Shown piece after piece: positions 1-13,547 of a stretch of DNA of 64,000 bases. Within the stretch, counting starts at the first letter, position 1. Every line of letters starts with the position of its first letter. Below the pieces are notes generated by a model that saw only the letters and a program-made list of their open reading frames with translations, was not told the DNA's origin and searched no databases. Origin of the DNA: Trichoplax sp. H2. Lineage: Eukaryota; Placozoa; Uniplacotomia; Trichoplacea. The DNA lies in assembly GCA_003344405.1 (NCBI GenBank), contig NOWV01000230.1:40054-104053 (forward strand). The letters run 5' to 3'. The position numbers and the translations under genes were made by a program.

Positions 1-2869
1 CCTTAATGTTAACTTTTATTAGATAAATATTTAGTTAAGCGATTGATTTATTTTTATAATTTTAAATTTGGAGCTACGGTATTATTTTGTTATGATTATC
101 ACAGTAGTTAATATTAATGGATATTGGACTTTATTACTGCACAGGTAGATGAATATGTAAGGAGATAATCTTTGCATTCTATAGAATTTATAATAGTTTT
201 CCAAATTAATATGATACGAATTTAGAGTATAGCTGATGATTGAACTTTGCTTCGGTACATGCATAGTTTATTTAGATAAGACTTTAGTTCGATTATAATT
301 ATGGATGTATTGAAGCTTGTAGAATGACTGCAGTAGGGTCTTATTACATACCATACTATCTATTCGCTTGAGATATAACTTCCACTAGGTAAGTTTAAAT
401 CAGAAAGGATAAAAGAAGATGTAGTAGATGAAAATACTGAATTAATTACCAATCTAATGCGAAAACTTGACTAGAAAAGAAAAAGTTAGCCCGTACGTTC
501 TGTTATATTATGCCAGTATAAATATTATTAATGGGTAATGATGGCTGAGACTAGGCCATGTATCTTAGCCCGTTATATTATTTCATGTACTTTTCTTGAT
601 GTTTGACAGGATTTGAGTCTAGACGTTGAATCTTGGACCGATGAAATTTAAATTTACTATTTTCTTTTAGAAAATTTCGATTAATTTGATAGAATATTAG
701 AGTCTAATACTATCATTTAGAACTGATCTGGTTGAATTGACTGCATGTTAAACGATGTAATTGAAAAGTTTCCGCCTATTGAGGTCGTAGAGTATAGAAA
801 GGGCATTACTTTGCTAGTGGGTGTGTACTGTGAACAGCTTAGAACATTCGAAGTTTATGATAATCAAAGGTAGAAAATAGGAACAGATAAACCCAGCCTA
901 ATTTTGATTCAGATAATTAAACTGTAAATTATAATATGGATCAATTAAATATCTGAATTTGACTAGAAATGAAGAAAGAGATTAATTGGATAAATATATG
1001 CTTTATGTTACCATCGGTGTGATATACTTGGCAATTAGGCCACTCTTACTTAGAAGAAATTTGGAATGCGATTGCTATGTGATCTTATATCACTTCAATG
1101 GATCCCTGATAACTAATAGTAAAGGGCTATTTAATTAGCTAAACAAGGCCAAGAAATGGCCTAGGTTAATGGAATGGCCAAAATAGACATTCATATCATC
1201 TAAATAGGGTCAGCCCATGGGGCAAGGTTATATTATCAAATATTTGTATAGAATATTTCATAATTAATTAACAGTAAACTATCTTCTTAATTTCCACGGC
1301 CTTGGAGTTACAAAGGTTGATGGCCGTGTGAACCATTTAGAGAGCTAGAAAGAGACCAACCATATTCTAGAACTGATATCATAGGCTACTAGAACAGACC
1401 ACATACTAGGCCATGAATTACAGTAGAAAATGATACTTATTTATCTAGACAATTCGCGTAGACTGCTAGAAAGCTCCACCTACTAGATCATGGTTTACTC
1501 AAATAGCATTTGACGATAGGAGGTCACAATATCCGATCGATCAAGTCAAGTGCCAGTCTAGAAGTTTATATAGACAAAACATATACTACTCCTGAAAGAG
1601 CCTAAAATTGAACTTTATACCTATGGTGTATAGCGTTTTATTCAATAAAAATGATTTCATATATGATAAGATAATTAATTAGTCATTTCAATTCAACAGT
1701 CGATTACAAAACTGCAAGCTTGAACCGTGCAATAAAAAGTACAAATACGAGTATATACAGGCCGTATATTATACGGGAAGTATAACGAGCGTGAATGAGT
1801 TCTACTGCATTACTAATTTTGAGGTAAAAGTTGCTCCGGCAGGATAAGATTTTCAACTGATATTTGAATATTATGAGTGATTATTTATTTAGTAAATCCA
1901 TCGACTATTTGGCGGACTTAAGGGGCATGATTATTATTGAATTGCTATCATTACGGCACCATAGCTTTTTAATAAAGTCGGCAAATGCTATAATAATAAG
2001 AGGGAATGAACGGCGGCCTTAATTTAAGGGTATCACTAAATAATAATTCTAGCTAGTCTAATCAATGCATATAGGAGTGATATTTTATTTATAACCTCTT
2101 CTACTTATCTCCAATTTTAAGCTTTTTGGCAATTTTGCTGTCATCATTATGAATTGGCTACCATTGCAATTAACTTATATGATGTACTAGTGTCGCACAC
2201 CACTAGTGACAAAGTAGTCTACACACCCTAATCCTTGCGGAGAACGCCACTTACTGACATAAAGAGGCGAAATTAGCTATATCATCAAATAATTTAGTTC
2301 CAACGACCGAATACTATAGTATAAATATAGCGTCACAGATAGTGTAGACGAGGTAGTCAGAGATTTACTACCATTTATTATTACTGAAAGAATCTTGACA
2401 TCCAAGATTATAGTCTTTACAATTCAATAGCAATTGATAAACTAGTTGACTATCTAACCGACTAACTAACTAAAAAGTGATCTTCAGGCACCAGCCTTTT
2501 ATAGTCTCGTCAGAAACTCCTGGTGCACATAAAATAAAACTATCCTTTTAAAGTTACGCATCGTAATAACTAGATTAATTAAAATTTAAACCATAGATAT
2601 GTTCTATTACTTGACTTTAAATGTTATAACAAATAGATAAACTTCATCAAATCTGATCTAAAGATTGAACACTTAAAGATATACAGTGTGAGATGTGCAT
2701 GAAAGCTTTTCCTGGTAACAAGAACGCGGGCATTATCGACATTGGCCATAACATATATTCACTACTAATGTTTAAAGTAATCGACGGCTTAAAATGATAT
2801 GAAATTATCTTACATATTAAATGATGATTGATTTTGATAATTGATGCAATTAATCTCTTAATAGCGATA
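1..2869. other. Intergenic, no gene seen
   Basis: AT-rich sequence without a convincing open frame. The short open frames here (for example 82-264 and 2647-2892 on the minus strand) have no recognisable domain, no homologous partner in the window and no splice context. I see no RNA gene. I treat this as intergenic DNA; distal regulatory sequence for the first dehydrogenase gene cannot be excluded. Confidence 0.5.
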
Positions 2870-4000
2870 CCAGAAGTAGCAGCAACTATCAAGGTGCAAT
2901 GAATGAGTTTTGTAATTACCCCCTAATTGCAACATACCAGCCATCACCCTATCATTACTTGCTTATTAAGAATAGCGACTAGTTTACATTTTCTTGCGCT
3001 TCCCTTAGTATTGCTAGTGCACTTTCTACATACATTAATGTTGTAATAAGCTGAAATGACAACACAAGGTTTAATACTGTATTTCAGTTCTTGGAATGCC
3101 TTTAATTTAACTAGCATAATAGTAATGTTGGTAAATATTAGATGCACTTGAACATATCAATAGCACCTGATCCACTAATCCGATTTTAAACGTTCTGCAA
3201 TACTACATTGCCCTTAAAGCTGATATTCATAGCAAATACTATCAAGATTGATGTTTCTTATTGGTACGGTATTACATGGATGCTTTTAACTTTAGGTACT
3301 AATAGTATGTAGGATTCGAGTGAAGCTGTAATCCAATCTCTGCAAATATTGATTTGCCAATTGAAATATTGACAATATCTATGGGGAATTCAAACTAAAA
3401 GTAATTTATAGTGTAGTGTAAATGATTGCCTCTTGTAATANNNNNNNNNNNNNNNNNNNNACCAGAAGTAGCAGCAACTATCAAGGTGCAATGATTGAGT
3501 TTTGTAATTACCCCCTAATTGTAACATACCAGCCATCACCCTATCATTACTTGCTTATTAAGAATAGCGACTAGTTTACATTTTCTCGTGTTTTCCTTAG
3601 TATTGCTGGTGCACTTCCTACATACATTAATGTTGTAAAAAGCTGAAATGACAACACAAGGTTTAACACTGTGTAATGAAATGAAATGTGTAGAGATCAA
3701 GCTACGAAACTTTAACAAACTTTGATTCTACTTTCGTTGCACTCCGGTCGACTTAACGCTAATACTTTGACACCAAATAAAATTAGGGGAAATAACCGAA
3801 CAACAATTTATTTCAAAACAAAAATGNNNNNNNNNNNNNNNNNNNNCTTTAGGTACTAATAGTATGTAGGATTCGAGTGATGCTGTAATCCAATCTCTGC
3901 AAATATTGATTTGCCAATTGAAATATTGACAATATCTATGGGGAATTCAAACTAAAAGTAATTTATAGTGTAGTGTAAATGATTGCCTCTTGTAATAGAA
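2870..4000. repeat. Local duplication interrupted by two 20-N gaps
   Basis: The stretch starting near 2870 (accagaagtagcagcaacta) recurs almost unchanged at 3461 right after the gap at 3441-3460. The stretch at about 3291-3440 recurs at 3847-3998 right after the second gap at 3827-3846. The copies differ by only a few bases. The small open frames at 2944-3147 and 3536-3718 (minus) are the same sequence seen twice. The pattern, copy then N-run then copy, suggests overlapping contig ends or two haplotypes placed in series rather than a true genomic repeat. Confidence 0.7.
3672..3826 (+). repeat. Dispersed repeat fragment, copy A (cut by gap)
   Basis: This segment, inserted between the two duplicated blocks and truncated by the gap at 3827, matches 47185-47330 with moderate divergence. 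Shared landmarks are 'gattctactttc', 'ggtcgact', and 'ccaaataaaattrggg' followed by 'gaaayaaccga'. The copy at 47 kb lies just upstream of a repeat-borne coding relic, so this is probably the 5' part of the same mobile or formerly mobile element. No terminal repeats or open frame are visible here. Confidence 0.55.
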
Positions 4001-4986
4001 TTGTAGAAATAAACGTACTGCAATCAAACATTTCGGTGTACTTAATACTCAGGAAACTGTTTCATCAATGTAAAATATACGGAGCAAGCAATTACTGACA
4101 GTAAAGAAATGAAATAAGAGATTGTTTTTCCTGAAAAGGTGTTGGCAAACTTACTGCTAACAATTTACTCATAATGAACATATGGCATTTGAAAGCAAAA
4201 CTATTGTCAATAATATCATGGCTTGACTATAAAGATTAAAGATTTATCGTTGAGTTCGTTGACGACATCAAGTAGAAACGAAAGAATATTAACATATTTA
4301 CAATTTAACCGCTGCCTGTCGTGTATAGGATGTAAACTAGTAAATATTAAAACTATTTCTCGCAGAATCAATACTTTGAGTGATATTCAAGAAACGAAAT
4401 TACTTGATTGCTCTGGAATGGAACCCCAATGATGCAGCAATACTTTGAAACCTATGTCTGCGTTTTTGAACAGCCAATGGCTATAAAAGTAATTTATACA
4501 AATATGTCCATTTTTGAATAAAACAATATCCTATTTTTGGCTTCAGGGCTATTTCTGGTAAACTGCATTGTTTGCTTACAAATTTAGTTCGATTGATTCT
4601 AGAATGCAAGCGGCGATGATTCAAAAGGACCCAATGACATAACAATAAATAGCGATGAGAAAAATGAGACAAATGCCTTAATTCTTTAACTTAAACAATA
4701 TCTTATTATAGATTCGCGACTACTTTTAGAAAATCATATTGTTTCTAAATTTGATCTAATTTAGTATGAACTATTTACGATGATACGATAGAACACTTTA
4801 CTATCTTTTTAGTTTTCATTCTAACGGGGCAAACTGATCTACACGTTTCAGAAAGAGAAGCGCTTTCAACTACTCGAGATTCATTACTAACTTATTACTA
4901 ACTTATTCTTCGACGAAAATTGTTTTATATTCACGGTTACTGGCTATTTTCTTCGTCATTTGTAATTCTTTACGATCAATTGCTGA
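4001..4986. other. Intergenic / upstream region of dehydrogenase gene 1
   Basis: No recognisable gene. Short open frames at 4223-4432 (+) and 4481-4672 (-) carry no known motif and are probably chance. The last 150 bp before the ATG at 4987 is the likely promoter and 5' UTR. I see no clear TATA box or known transcription-factor site. Confidence 0.4.
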
Positions 4987-6936
4987 ATGAACTCAGTAAG
5001 AATGAATAAATTTTATCGTTCTGTTTGTCAATGCCGCCATTTGCCAAGGCAATTATTGGCCAAACCTTTGCGTCTTCTATCGACAACACAGGATTTACGT
5101 TACAAGGATCAGAGTGATACATTCACTAGAGGAATATTTAGCGGTAAACTTAAACTTAATCAACTATTTCCTTATCCAGATGCCTTAAATGATGAATCGA
5201 AAGAAACATTAAAGATTATGTTGGACCCATTTGAAAAATACTTTTCTGAAGTTCACGATGCCAAACAGAATGATATCGCTGAGACCACATTAGAAAAAGC
5301 TTTTTCTGTATTTAAAGAAATTGGAGGAATGGGATTTCTAGCTCCGGAGCAATACGGCGGACTAGGACTTAAGAATACACAATATGCTCGCATATTAGAA
5401 ATATTTGGAAAATACGATTTATCATTCAGTGTCACCGTAGGTGGACATCAATCGATTGGATATAAAGGTCTTGTACTATTTGGCACCGAAGAACAGAAGC
5501 AAAAGTATCTACCTGATCTAGCTACGGGTAAAAAGATAGCAGCTTTTTGCCTAACGGAACCTATGGCGGGCTCAGATGCTGCTTCTCTACGAACTAAAGC
5601 AGTTCTTGATGACGATGGTAAACATTATATATTAAATGGTAATAAAATATGGATTACTAATGGTGGCTTTGCGGATATCATGACTGTTTTCGCTCGAGTT
5701 GTACGTAGAAAAGAAGATTCCGATGAGACTACTGAAGGCATAACAGCTTTTATTGTAGAAAGAGATTTTCCCGGTGTGACAAGCGGTCCAGCGGAAAAGA
5801 AAATGGGATTAAAATCGTCTAATACTGCGTCTATTTATTTTGATAATGTCAAAGTTCCGGTCGAGAATATGATAGGAAAAGTTGGAGAAGGATTTAAAGT
5901 TGCTATGAATATACTTAATAACGGTCGATTTGGATTAATTGCAGTATCATCAGGATTAATTAGGATGTTAGTTAGCAAAACTAGCGAGCACGCTAACAAC
6001 CGGATTCAATTTAATCAAAAATTAATCGAATTTCAAGTAGTTCAAGAAAAACTAGCCAAAATGGCCATGGCTCATTACGCAGTTGAATCGATTGCTTACA
6101 TTCTTTGCAATAACATGGATCGAGGTATAACCAATTTTCAGCTCGAAGCCTCAATGAGTAAAATATTTGCAACAGAAGCGGCATGGCACTGTTGCGATGA
6201 ATGTATTCAAGTTTTAGGTGGAAATGGATATATGAGAGATAATGAAATTGAACGCCATCTACGAGATATTCGGGTATATCGTATTTTTGAGGGAGCCAAC
6301 GATACTTTAAGAGTACATATTGCGTCTGATGGTATCTATTCTGCCGCTAAGAATATGAGAGAGAATCAGAAATTACTAAATGAGTTTGGATCTCAAAAAT
6401 CGGTTACAGAGCCTCATGGCAAAAAATTAATTGAAGCTGTTGCCCCTTCTTTACGTGATTCTGCAATAAAAGTAACAGGATGCGTTGAAGAGTTTGCATC
6501 AGCAGTACGAATTTTACTACTTAAGCATGGCAAGAATATTGGCAATCAACAATTTTTGTTGACACGTTTGGCAGATACCGCAATCGATTTATATGTCATG
6601 ACTGCTGTACTAGCAAGAGCTACCAGCGCTATTAATCAGGGCTTGTCGACTTCAAATCATGAACAACTATTAGCGACTACATATGTAACTGAGGTTAGCG
6701 CAGATTGCATTACCGGTTCTTCATGCTGTTTTAAGTTAAGATATTAGTTTTATTAAAATTTTCCTATCCTCATTTTGGCAATTGTAACGTTATTTCAGGG
6801 CTGTAGCCGCGTAGAAAGAAATCTTCTAAAAGTTAAAAATCCCGAAAATTTGACGACTTATGCAGCTTTTACTCAAATTGCCAGCGAAGTTAGTCAAGAC
6901 GATACCGTAGTAACCGCTCGTCCGTTAGGTTTCTAG
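4987..6936 (+). CDS. ACADVL: Very-long-chain acyl-CoA dehydrogenase, mitochondrial (paralogue 1)
   Basis: Two exons, 4987-6693 and 6799-6936, joined in phase 0 across a 105-bp intron (GAG|GTTAGC ... TTTCAG). They give 614 residues, close to VLCAD/ACAD9 length. The enzyme oxidises long-chain acyl-CoA to the trans-2-enoyl-CoA with FAD, on the mitochondrial inner membrane. The first ~35 residues are basic and lack acidic residues, as in a mitochondrial targeting peptide. The FAD/substrate signature FCLTEP is at residues 187-192, followed by GSD, and LNGNKIWITNGG follows. The expected catalytic Glu is E435 in RIFEGANDTLR. The C-terminal exon ends in ARPLGF; human VLCAD ends in NPLGF whereas ACAD9 does not, which favours VLCAD. 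The ATG at 4987 is chosen; an in-frame ATG six codons on is also possible. Reading through the donor adds a false 17-residue tail. A close paralogue lies at 38494. Confidence 0.93.
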
Positions 6937-8177
6937 TTGACAGTGTAATTGTCCATTATATATTATATTCGTACATTTATTGCACAGCACATTTTTAAAT
7001 TTCGCCGGTAGTTTGGTGCTAAAGTGTACTACCCATAAAATTTGATGGAGTAAAAGGAGCTTGGTTATTCGTATCAATCTGATGCATTCCCTATCGTCAT
7101 AGTTTGCTTGTACAGTGACAAAAAATACGCTTGAAAAGTTCTTGTACAATATATATCATTTTTAATATGGGTGAAATAACTTTACGTTAGAATATCGTAA
7201 TTTTCCTGAAAATTAGTGTTGCTCTCTTAATATTTCCCACTACATTATATTATCATACAATAACTACGTCAAATACTGTAATAGTAATCATGTCAGAATC
7301 ATAAACATTAGATCAGTATGATATAATGTAAGTGCCGTGCAATAGGCTGTAGCTCTAGTGAGGAATTGATCACATCTGACTACAATGCATGGTCAAAGAG
7401 CGACAAATTAGTATTTTGTCCTACCTTAACATGCTATGCCTGAAGTCACTTTCAAAGTAATAAAGCCATGATTTCTCTGTATTTACTTAGTTGTCGATTA
7501 AAAATAATATAGTCTGTTTATATTAGTACAAAACTACAGGACAGAAGGTAAAATTTAATTGTTTGGTTATCAAAAATATTTTGTCCACTCATTGGAACGA
7601 AACAATACTAGGTGAATCTGTTGATCAAGCAATTTAGATGATCGCCTTCGAATTTTTATATCTGAAGGTCCATCTTGGTTGAATAGCAACACACGATATA
7701 GAACGTTTTATACAGTTGAGTTTGGATTTTTGATTTCAATTTCCCGTTAATGAATAGATTTGGTTCGATGCCATAGATGGCACTAGACGTAGAATTTCTG
7801 TCCACTGTATATTTTCTACACATGTCTGAACGATTACTATGGCTTCTAAAATGAGTCAATTATGTTAATGAATAAATTTTCGAACTTCGTTCTCAATAGT
7901 TTTGTTTTAAATCAAATTCAATTAAGTCTGATCCATTTAGAGATAGTTATTCTAATATTAATGATTTGATCAGCATTGTATCAGGCTTTTCCCTAAATTT
8001 ATCCACAGTACAACACTTACTCCTGATGGTCTCCCTGTAGTAATTTCAGCAAAGTACAACAGTAAATGTGTTAACAGTTCTTCATTTATTTAAAGTAAGC
8101 TTTCGCTGTATATCGTCAATTCGATTGCTATCGTCAGGTGTTCATAGTAAAGTACACATTTCTGCCAGACTTTAAAG

Positions 8178-8200
8178 CCAAATTTTGTTACAAAATTTGG
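8178..8200. repeat. Perfect 11-bp inverted repeat
   Basis: CCAAATTTTGT (8178-8188) and its exact reverse complement ACAAAATTTGG (8190-8200) are separated by one base. It stands alone in intergenic DNA with no T-run terminator context that would matter in a eukaryote. Function unknown; it may be chance in AT-rich sequence. Confidence 0.6.
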
Positions 8201-10313
8201 TCAGTTTATACTGTAGTACGTTTACATAAACATTAACTAGCTACAGTACATAGCTTGTTCTACGAGCGAATTATTAATTCCCTTAAATTGTGTCGCTTAA
8301 TGCTATATCGAGATATACATAAAGTAAAAGCCGATTTTTTGGGAAAAGCCATCACGGCCAAACGGAGAGTGAGGTTATTATGAACAAATCAGCTTCTACT
8401 TTATATGCACAGATTAACTTGCTATACCACCTGTTCTACAAACGAATCATTGACCTCTCTTAAATTGTATAGCGTAGAGTAATTCAATTTCGATCAATGC
8501 TTCAATTATAATTAAAATTTATGCCAGGTATATTTATTTAATAAGTCTAGCAGAGTGAAATATGTTAATACTGAAGAAAGCGTAAGATACTGTCGATGAC
8601 TTTTGAAAAAAATAGCATAGTACAAAGCACGGGTACTCAATTTTGAAATTATATAGACAGCTCGTTATAATAGTGTATGAACTATAATTATCGAAGCGGC
8701 AGACACTATACTTAGGGGTGTTTAAACACTGGTTCCTTCAGATATTTAAAAATACAGTAATAGTATGAGAATCATTTGCTTTTATTGAAGCTGCAGTTAC
8801 TATGTTGTCGTAATTTATTGTTGTCCGATGATTTAGTGGTATAATTAGTAACTAAGTAGCTGACTATGGTGTATATCACATACTGTTAGGCATTTCGACT
8901 GAAAAATGTATACCCGCATGCTGCTTTGTATATTAAGTACCGTTTTCGGTAGAAGTTTTGCTATGTTATTATTACAACTTACAATAATCATATACTGAGC
9001 TCACGCTAACAATATGGCAGCATATGTACTGCTTGACTATAGAGGTTAGAGGGTTTTCGCGAAATTATCTGGTAATATTAAGACTTAGGCAGTTCCAAAA
9101 GTCGACGACGAGTTTCCACAGTTACAGTCGCACATATTAAATTGACTATATTTGGGTTAGTGATTCCTTTCAGCTTCTAATTTTATAGTCGTCATGGGAA
9201 AGACCTTCTTAAAAGTCTTTATAGCTTTAAGGGTATTATAGAACTGAGACGTTTTCTGAAATAGCTTATTATATCAAGACTTTAGCGGTACTGAAGTCGA
9301 TAACGATCTTCTTGCTGTGCTATTAAATACGAAAAAGAAATGTTTTCGTTAACTATTCCTGTCAGTTTAGATTCTACCGCCTTCTTATCAAAAACCTCTT
9401 TTATAGTATAAAAGAACGATATAATGTCTGACATCTATACATAAAGTACTTTACAACTTAAGATATATGAAGTGCAGAACTTCTCTCATATACTTAAATT
9501 CATAATTGGATGCATCGTGTATACTCGCACGTGCATGTTTCTCGTAAATTCTCTATCTTCCCGTATTTTCTAGTAACTTAATTAGATTAGTGTGAGGTTC
9601 GAACCTGAAGGGCTAGTATTAAAGTTTACCACTAATGCATAACAACATCTAATAAGATTTCGAACATATTGGAGCTAATCCACTATAAATTAAGCCTTCT
9701 ATAGGCTGCTAAGTCTACAATCATCAATTAATATCTACAAATCTCTCTAAGCGTTACTTTTTCACGATTTATTTTCCTTGTACTATTAGAAGAATTAATT
9801 AAGTTAGACAACTATAATTTAATAATTTTAGTATATCAATTACCTTCCTTCTAATCAAGTTCTATACCGATAAGGATAGTAGAATTTTTAGATTCCAATT
9901 AAGAAACACATGAGTCAAGTTTGGCTATCCTAGGAACTTTTAGTGTAATAGTACATTTAGAGATGGAGTACTACTATGGAGTAGCATTTAGGCAAGTAAT
10001 ATAACTGTCAGCTACCTTCTGGTTATTCCTAATCGGGCCTTACGTTTTTTAGTTTAAAAGCTTGTTCAACTAGAATTCTGGAAATATGTCGGTGCTTCAT
10101 AATGTGTAAAGATAATGTAAATTAAATGGTAGGATTCGAGAAATCCAGTCGGCTATACAAACGATTTCTTTCATTTAAAGCCAACCAGATCATTCTTTTG
10201 GTCTATCGCACTAAAAAAGAGGACATAAGTATATTCTTTAATAATTGAGAAACGAAATTTAATGAGACAATGCTGTACAGTAATTGTTGACGTATCAATC
10301 CGTTTATAGATGG

Positions 10314-10607
10314 AATTCACAACTAGCTGTTGATTTAAGTTTAGCATCCTTCTATTACAGATCTATTCAAGATGAAGTGAATGGCTATAATTTAATTATA
10401 TGGTCTGCTAGCTTTCAATTGCTGCTACAATTCACAACTAATTGTTGATTCAAGTTTAGTTTGCATGTAAAATTATAAATAATTATTTTATGTATTGTAT
10501 GACCAAAAAATGATAGTAGCAATAGATCATAGTTATTAATATTTCAGTTGCAGATCTATTCAAGATAAAGCTGAGGATTATAATGTAATTATATATGATA
10601 TGCTAGC
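10314..10607. repeat. Imperfect tandem duplication
   Basis: Two units share landmarks in the same order: 'attcacaacta..tgttgatt.aagttta' at 10314 and 10430, and 'cagatctattcaagat.aag' at 10358 and 10552, each followed by a related 'tgctagc' end (10412 and 10607). The second unit carries about 80 extra bases in the middle. It is noncoding and old, judging by divergence. Confidence 0.6.
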
Positions 10608-13075
10608 CTATGATTACAGCATTGCAGTAATTAGTAAAGGATGTCTCTGTCACGAGAATTACATGTTAAAAAATGGGTGTGATCGTAATCTTTCTTCTCA
10701 GCATTTTATCATTTAGATATAAAATTTCAATCTAAAACAATACTGAAAGGTTTCTTTGTATTACATACTAAATAGACCAATAAAATGATTTATTACCTCA
10801 TCATGATTCTAAAAATGGTGACTGTCTTAATGTCTATTCTAGTTTTAGAATAATACCACGGCATAGTTCTGCAATATCATCCCATCTTTATACTCAAGTC
10901 TGATTAGTAATATTTGTTTCAGCGAAAGTATTTTTGATTCATATTAATGGAGGATTATCATTACCACAATTACGGCATCAAATATTTTCAGATTTCACAT
11001 AAATTCGCTTCCAAAAATAGTAGATAAAATTAACGATTGATCCTTTGTGCAAAAGCTTTTTCCTATAGTAGGGTAGTTACATATTATTAAAATTTTCAAA
11101 CGCTTAATAATCTGCAATGAAGTGAATAAAACATAACATAGATTATTTTATTACAATTTAAGCCCACGTCTATTAACAATTTCCAGTATGGATGTCTTTC
11201 AATAAATTTCGAAAGAATGAAATACAAACTGTAATTTGGGGATTTAAATACTATTTAATTATCGTTTAATTATGATATGTTCCGATAAAATAGGGCAAGT
11301 CTCTGACAATCATGTTATTGTTCCAATTAGTTATAAGTTCAGTTTCTCCTTACCATATCCACAATCAATCCTATTCTTGAGTCAGTATAACTATCGTTTA
11401 CGTTACAGGACGTAGGATGACTATCATGTATTTGAATGGGGTTTATAGGATCTAGTGGAGAAAGCTGCTGCTAGATTTGATAATGTTTTAATTCAACCTA
11501 TGCACGTATTTATTAGTTATTTGAAATCCAATCATGATTCAATATCAGAGATAAATCCCAACAGCCATTCTGCTTTTATACTACAATGATCTCTTTATCA
11601 CCTGTTGATAAATAGCCACTAAAACGCCTAACAATGTCGTATGTGTTCAGTTTGTCTGCTCAATTTGAAAATGCTTATAAAATTTACTGGTAAAACATGA
11701 AAACTATTGTATTAATTTAATTTTATGGCCAGACAAACATGTTTACTACACTTAGATACGTTTCATGACTGAAATAACTGTATGCATAATCTAGAAAAGT
11801 CCTTTTATTTCATTATGAGTGACCAGCATTGGCCTTTCTTATGGCTTTCAACTAACTGATCAGTATGTAATAGTCGTTATTGTTATGCAAATCAAGCGGT
11901 TTAGTGTATCATCAAAGTATACAAGGATAGCACACTTAATTAGACAAATACATTAGATAAACAATTTGCTCAAATATTAGGTAAAATTTTTATCAAAGAT
12001 TTCATTGTTTTTGTACACTGAATAGAGTTCGCACCAGGTCCACAAATTACCATTTACTGTGGTAGTAAATCTATTCCAGTAAATTAGTCGGAACCTTTAT
12101 ATATCAACGTTATTTAGCTTAGTCACGCATTTTTCAAGTCCACTCGCAGTTTTTAGACTCCGGTGAAGGTCGATTGTCTTCCATTAGGAAGATAAAATTA
12201 TAATTTAATTTACGTCAAAAGCCAGGAGAATAACGAGCCGGCTGATCGATTTCGAAATTGGTTAGTTTTAAAATTCAGGTACGATATAATTACCTTTGCG
12301 AGTATTTGCCTTATTACATTGAACTAAATAGTTTTGGATACAAAGTACTAGTGATTACGTAAGTTTATTGAATACAAAGATTAATGCAAGAAGGGATAGA
12401 TTACTTAGCGGTTATCTCAAGCAGCATATTGGTAATATAGCAGATGGAAAATTACATTTGTTTCGACGATTTATGCAAGTAGTATTCTAGTAAACAATTC
12501 AATTGCCTCCAGTCTCCAGTAGGTGCCAGCTATCCGCTTTCATACCATCGCAACTGATAATATTCGTATGAATTGGATTTAATAAAATACTGTAGTTCCA
12601 TTTTAGCTATAAATAATCTCATTTGATGATAATTATGGAACTAACTGAAAAAATTACCGCTCAAAGTAGTTATGATATATTACCATTGAACTGACTTACG
12701 TATAATCGCGTTTATGAGCTTGTTTATGTGGGAAGCCAGAGATTATCAGAATACGATCAAATTGTAACAATTATTGAGAACTGGTGACATTACCATGGCT
12801 GGAATATAATAATACGCTAGTCTTGTTCTAAGAAAAATATTCATAGATTGTAGCCATGTCACAATTCAAATATCGTAGACCTTAAGTCTACAAGACAGCG
12901 TCAGAAGCATTCATTCTTACCCCTTTCCGTACGCTGTAAAGTTTCAGTTAAATTCTTAATTGTAGTTTATAGCTACGTAATGCATTGATGACTGTTTTTA
13001 AAGCGGCGTCGCCTTAGCTTTAGCTGTGCTACTGCTAATATTTAATTTTTGCTGTATTTTTTTAATTAAAGCAAT

Positions 13076-13547
13076 ATGCGTATCGTGACAACACTGCTGC
13101 TGTTCGCTGTTTTGGTTGGTACTCTACCTGAACACCTCCAAGCAGGTGAAATTGATTATGATTACATTAGTTAAAATATCAGTTTATCAACCTGTAGCTG
13201 AAGGGAATGTTTTCAGCTAGTTGTTCTGAATTTATCTATATTGTCTGTATTTTATATTATAGCTCTTCCAACAATCACCTTACATCCTAAAAGTACGACT
13301 GTTATTCAAGATGCCAGAGTTACAATATCATGCCAAGCTTTCGGTGCTTCAAGTACTGTCATAAAATGGTTTAAGGATGGATCTCTTATGCCGAGTTCAA
13401 GCTTCACCAAAAGTTATTCTTTTGGCCGTCTTTCTAGTCAACTTACTCTGTCAAAGGCCAGTAACAGTGATCAGGGTTCTTATCGCTGCGAATTCAGCAA
13501 TACTAATGAAGCAGTCCGTAGTCGTTCGGCCACGATAATCGTTTACG
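13076..13547 (+). CDS. Receptor exons 1-2: signal peptide and first Ig domain
   Basis: Exon 1 starts at ATG 13076 and encodes a typical secretory signal (MRIVTTLLLFAVLVG...). The cut is expected near the exon end, and the exon closes in phase 1 at 13145 (CAG|GTGAAA). Exon 2 (13263-13547) is one I-set immunoglobulin domain. It has the first Cys in TISCQA, the Trp in IKWFKDG, and the second Cys in the GSYRCEFSN motif (usual form D-x-G-x-Y-x-C). It ends in phase 1 at TAC G|GTATGC. The chosen ATG is the only in-frame start upstream of the signal sequence. Confidence 0.8.

Larger units (their letters stand above)
6937..13075. other. Intergenic region between dehydrogenase 1 and the receptor
   Basis: Six kilobases without a supported gene. 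The open frames at 6925-7149 and 7656-7859 (-) are short and unmatched. Several weak local duplications are visible: around 8240-8470 (two versions of 'tgttctac..acgaat...cttaaattgt'), around 9060-9410, and the clearer one at 10314-10607. A hairpin lies at 8178-8200. No tRNA or rRNA signature was found. Confidence 0.5.

Noticed and set aside
2647-2892. 81-codon minus-strand open frame
   Set aside because: Protein text is not recognisable, and its first part is shared with the gap-associated duplication rather than with a gene family.
4223-4672. Small open frames on both strands before dehydrogenase 1
   Set aside because: No motif, no homologous copy in the window, no splice context; length is within chance for AT-rich DNA.
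9591-9612. Possible tRNA T-arm (ggttcgaacc)
   Set aside because: No A-box, anticodon arm or acceptor pairing could be placed upstream, so it is a chance palindrome.
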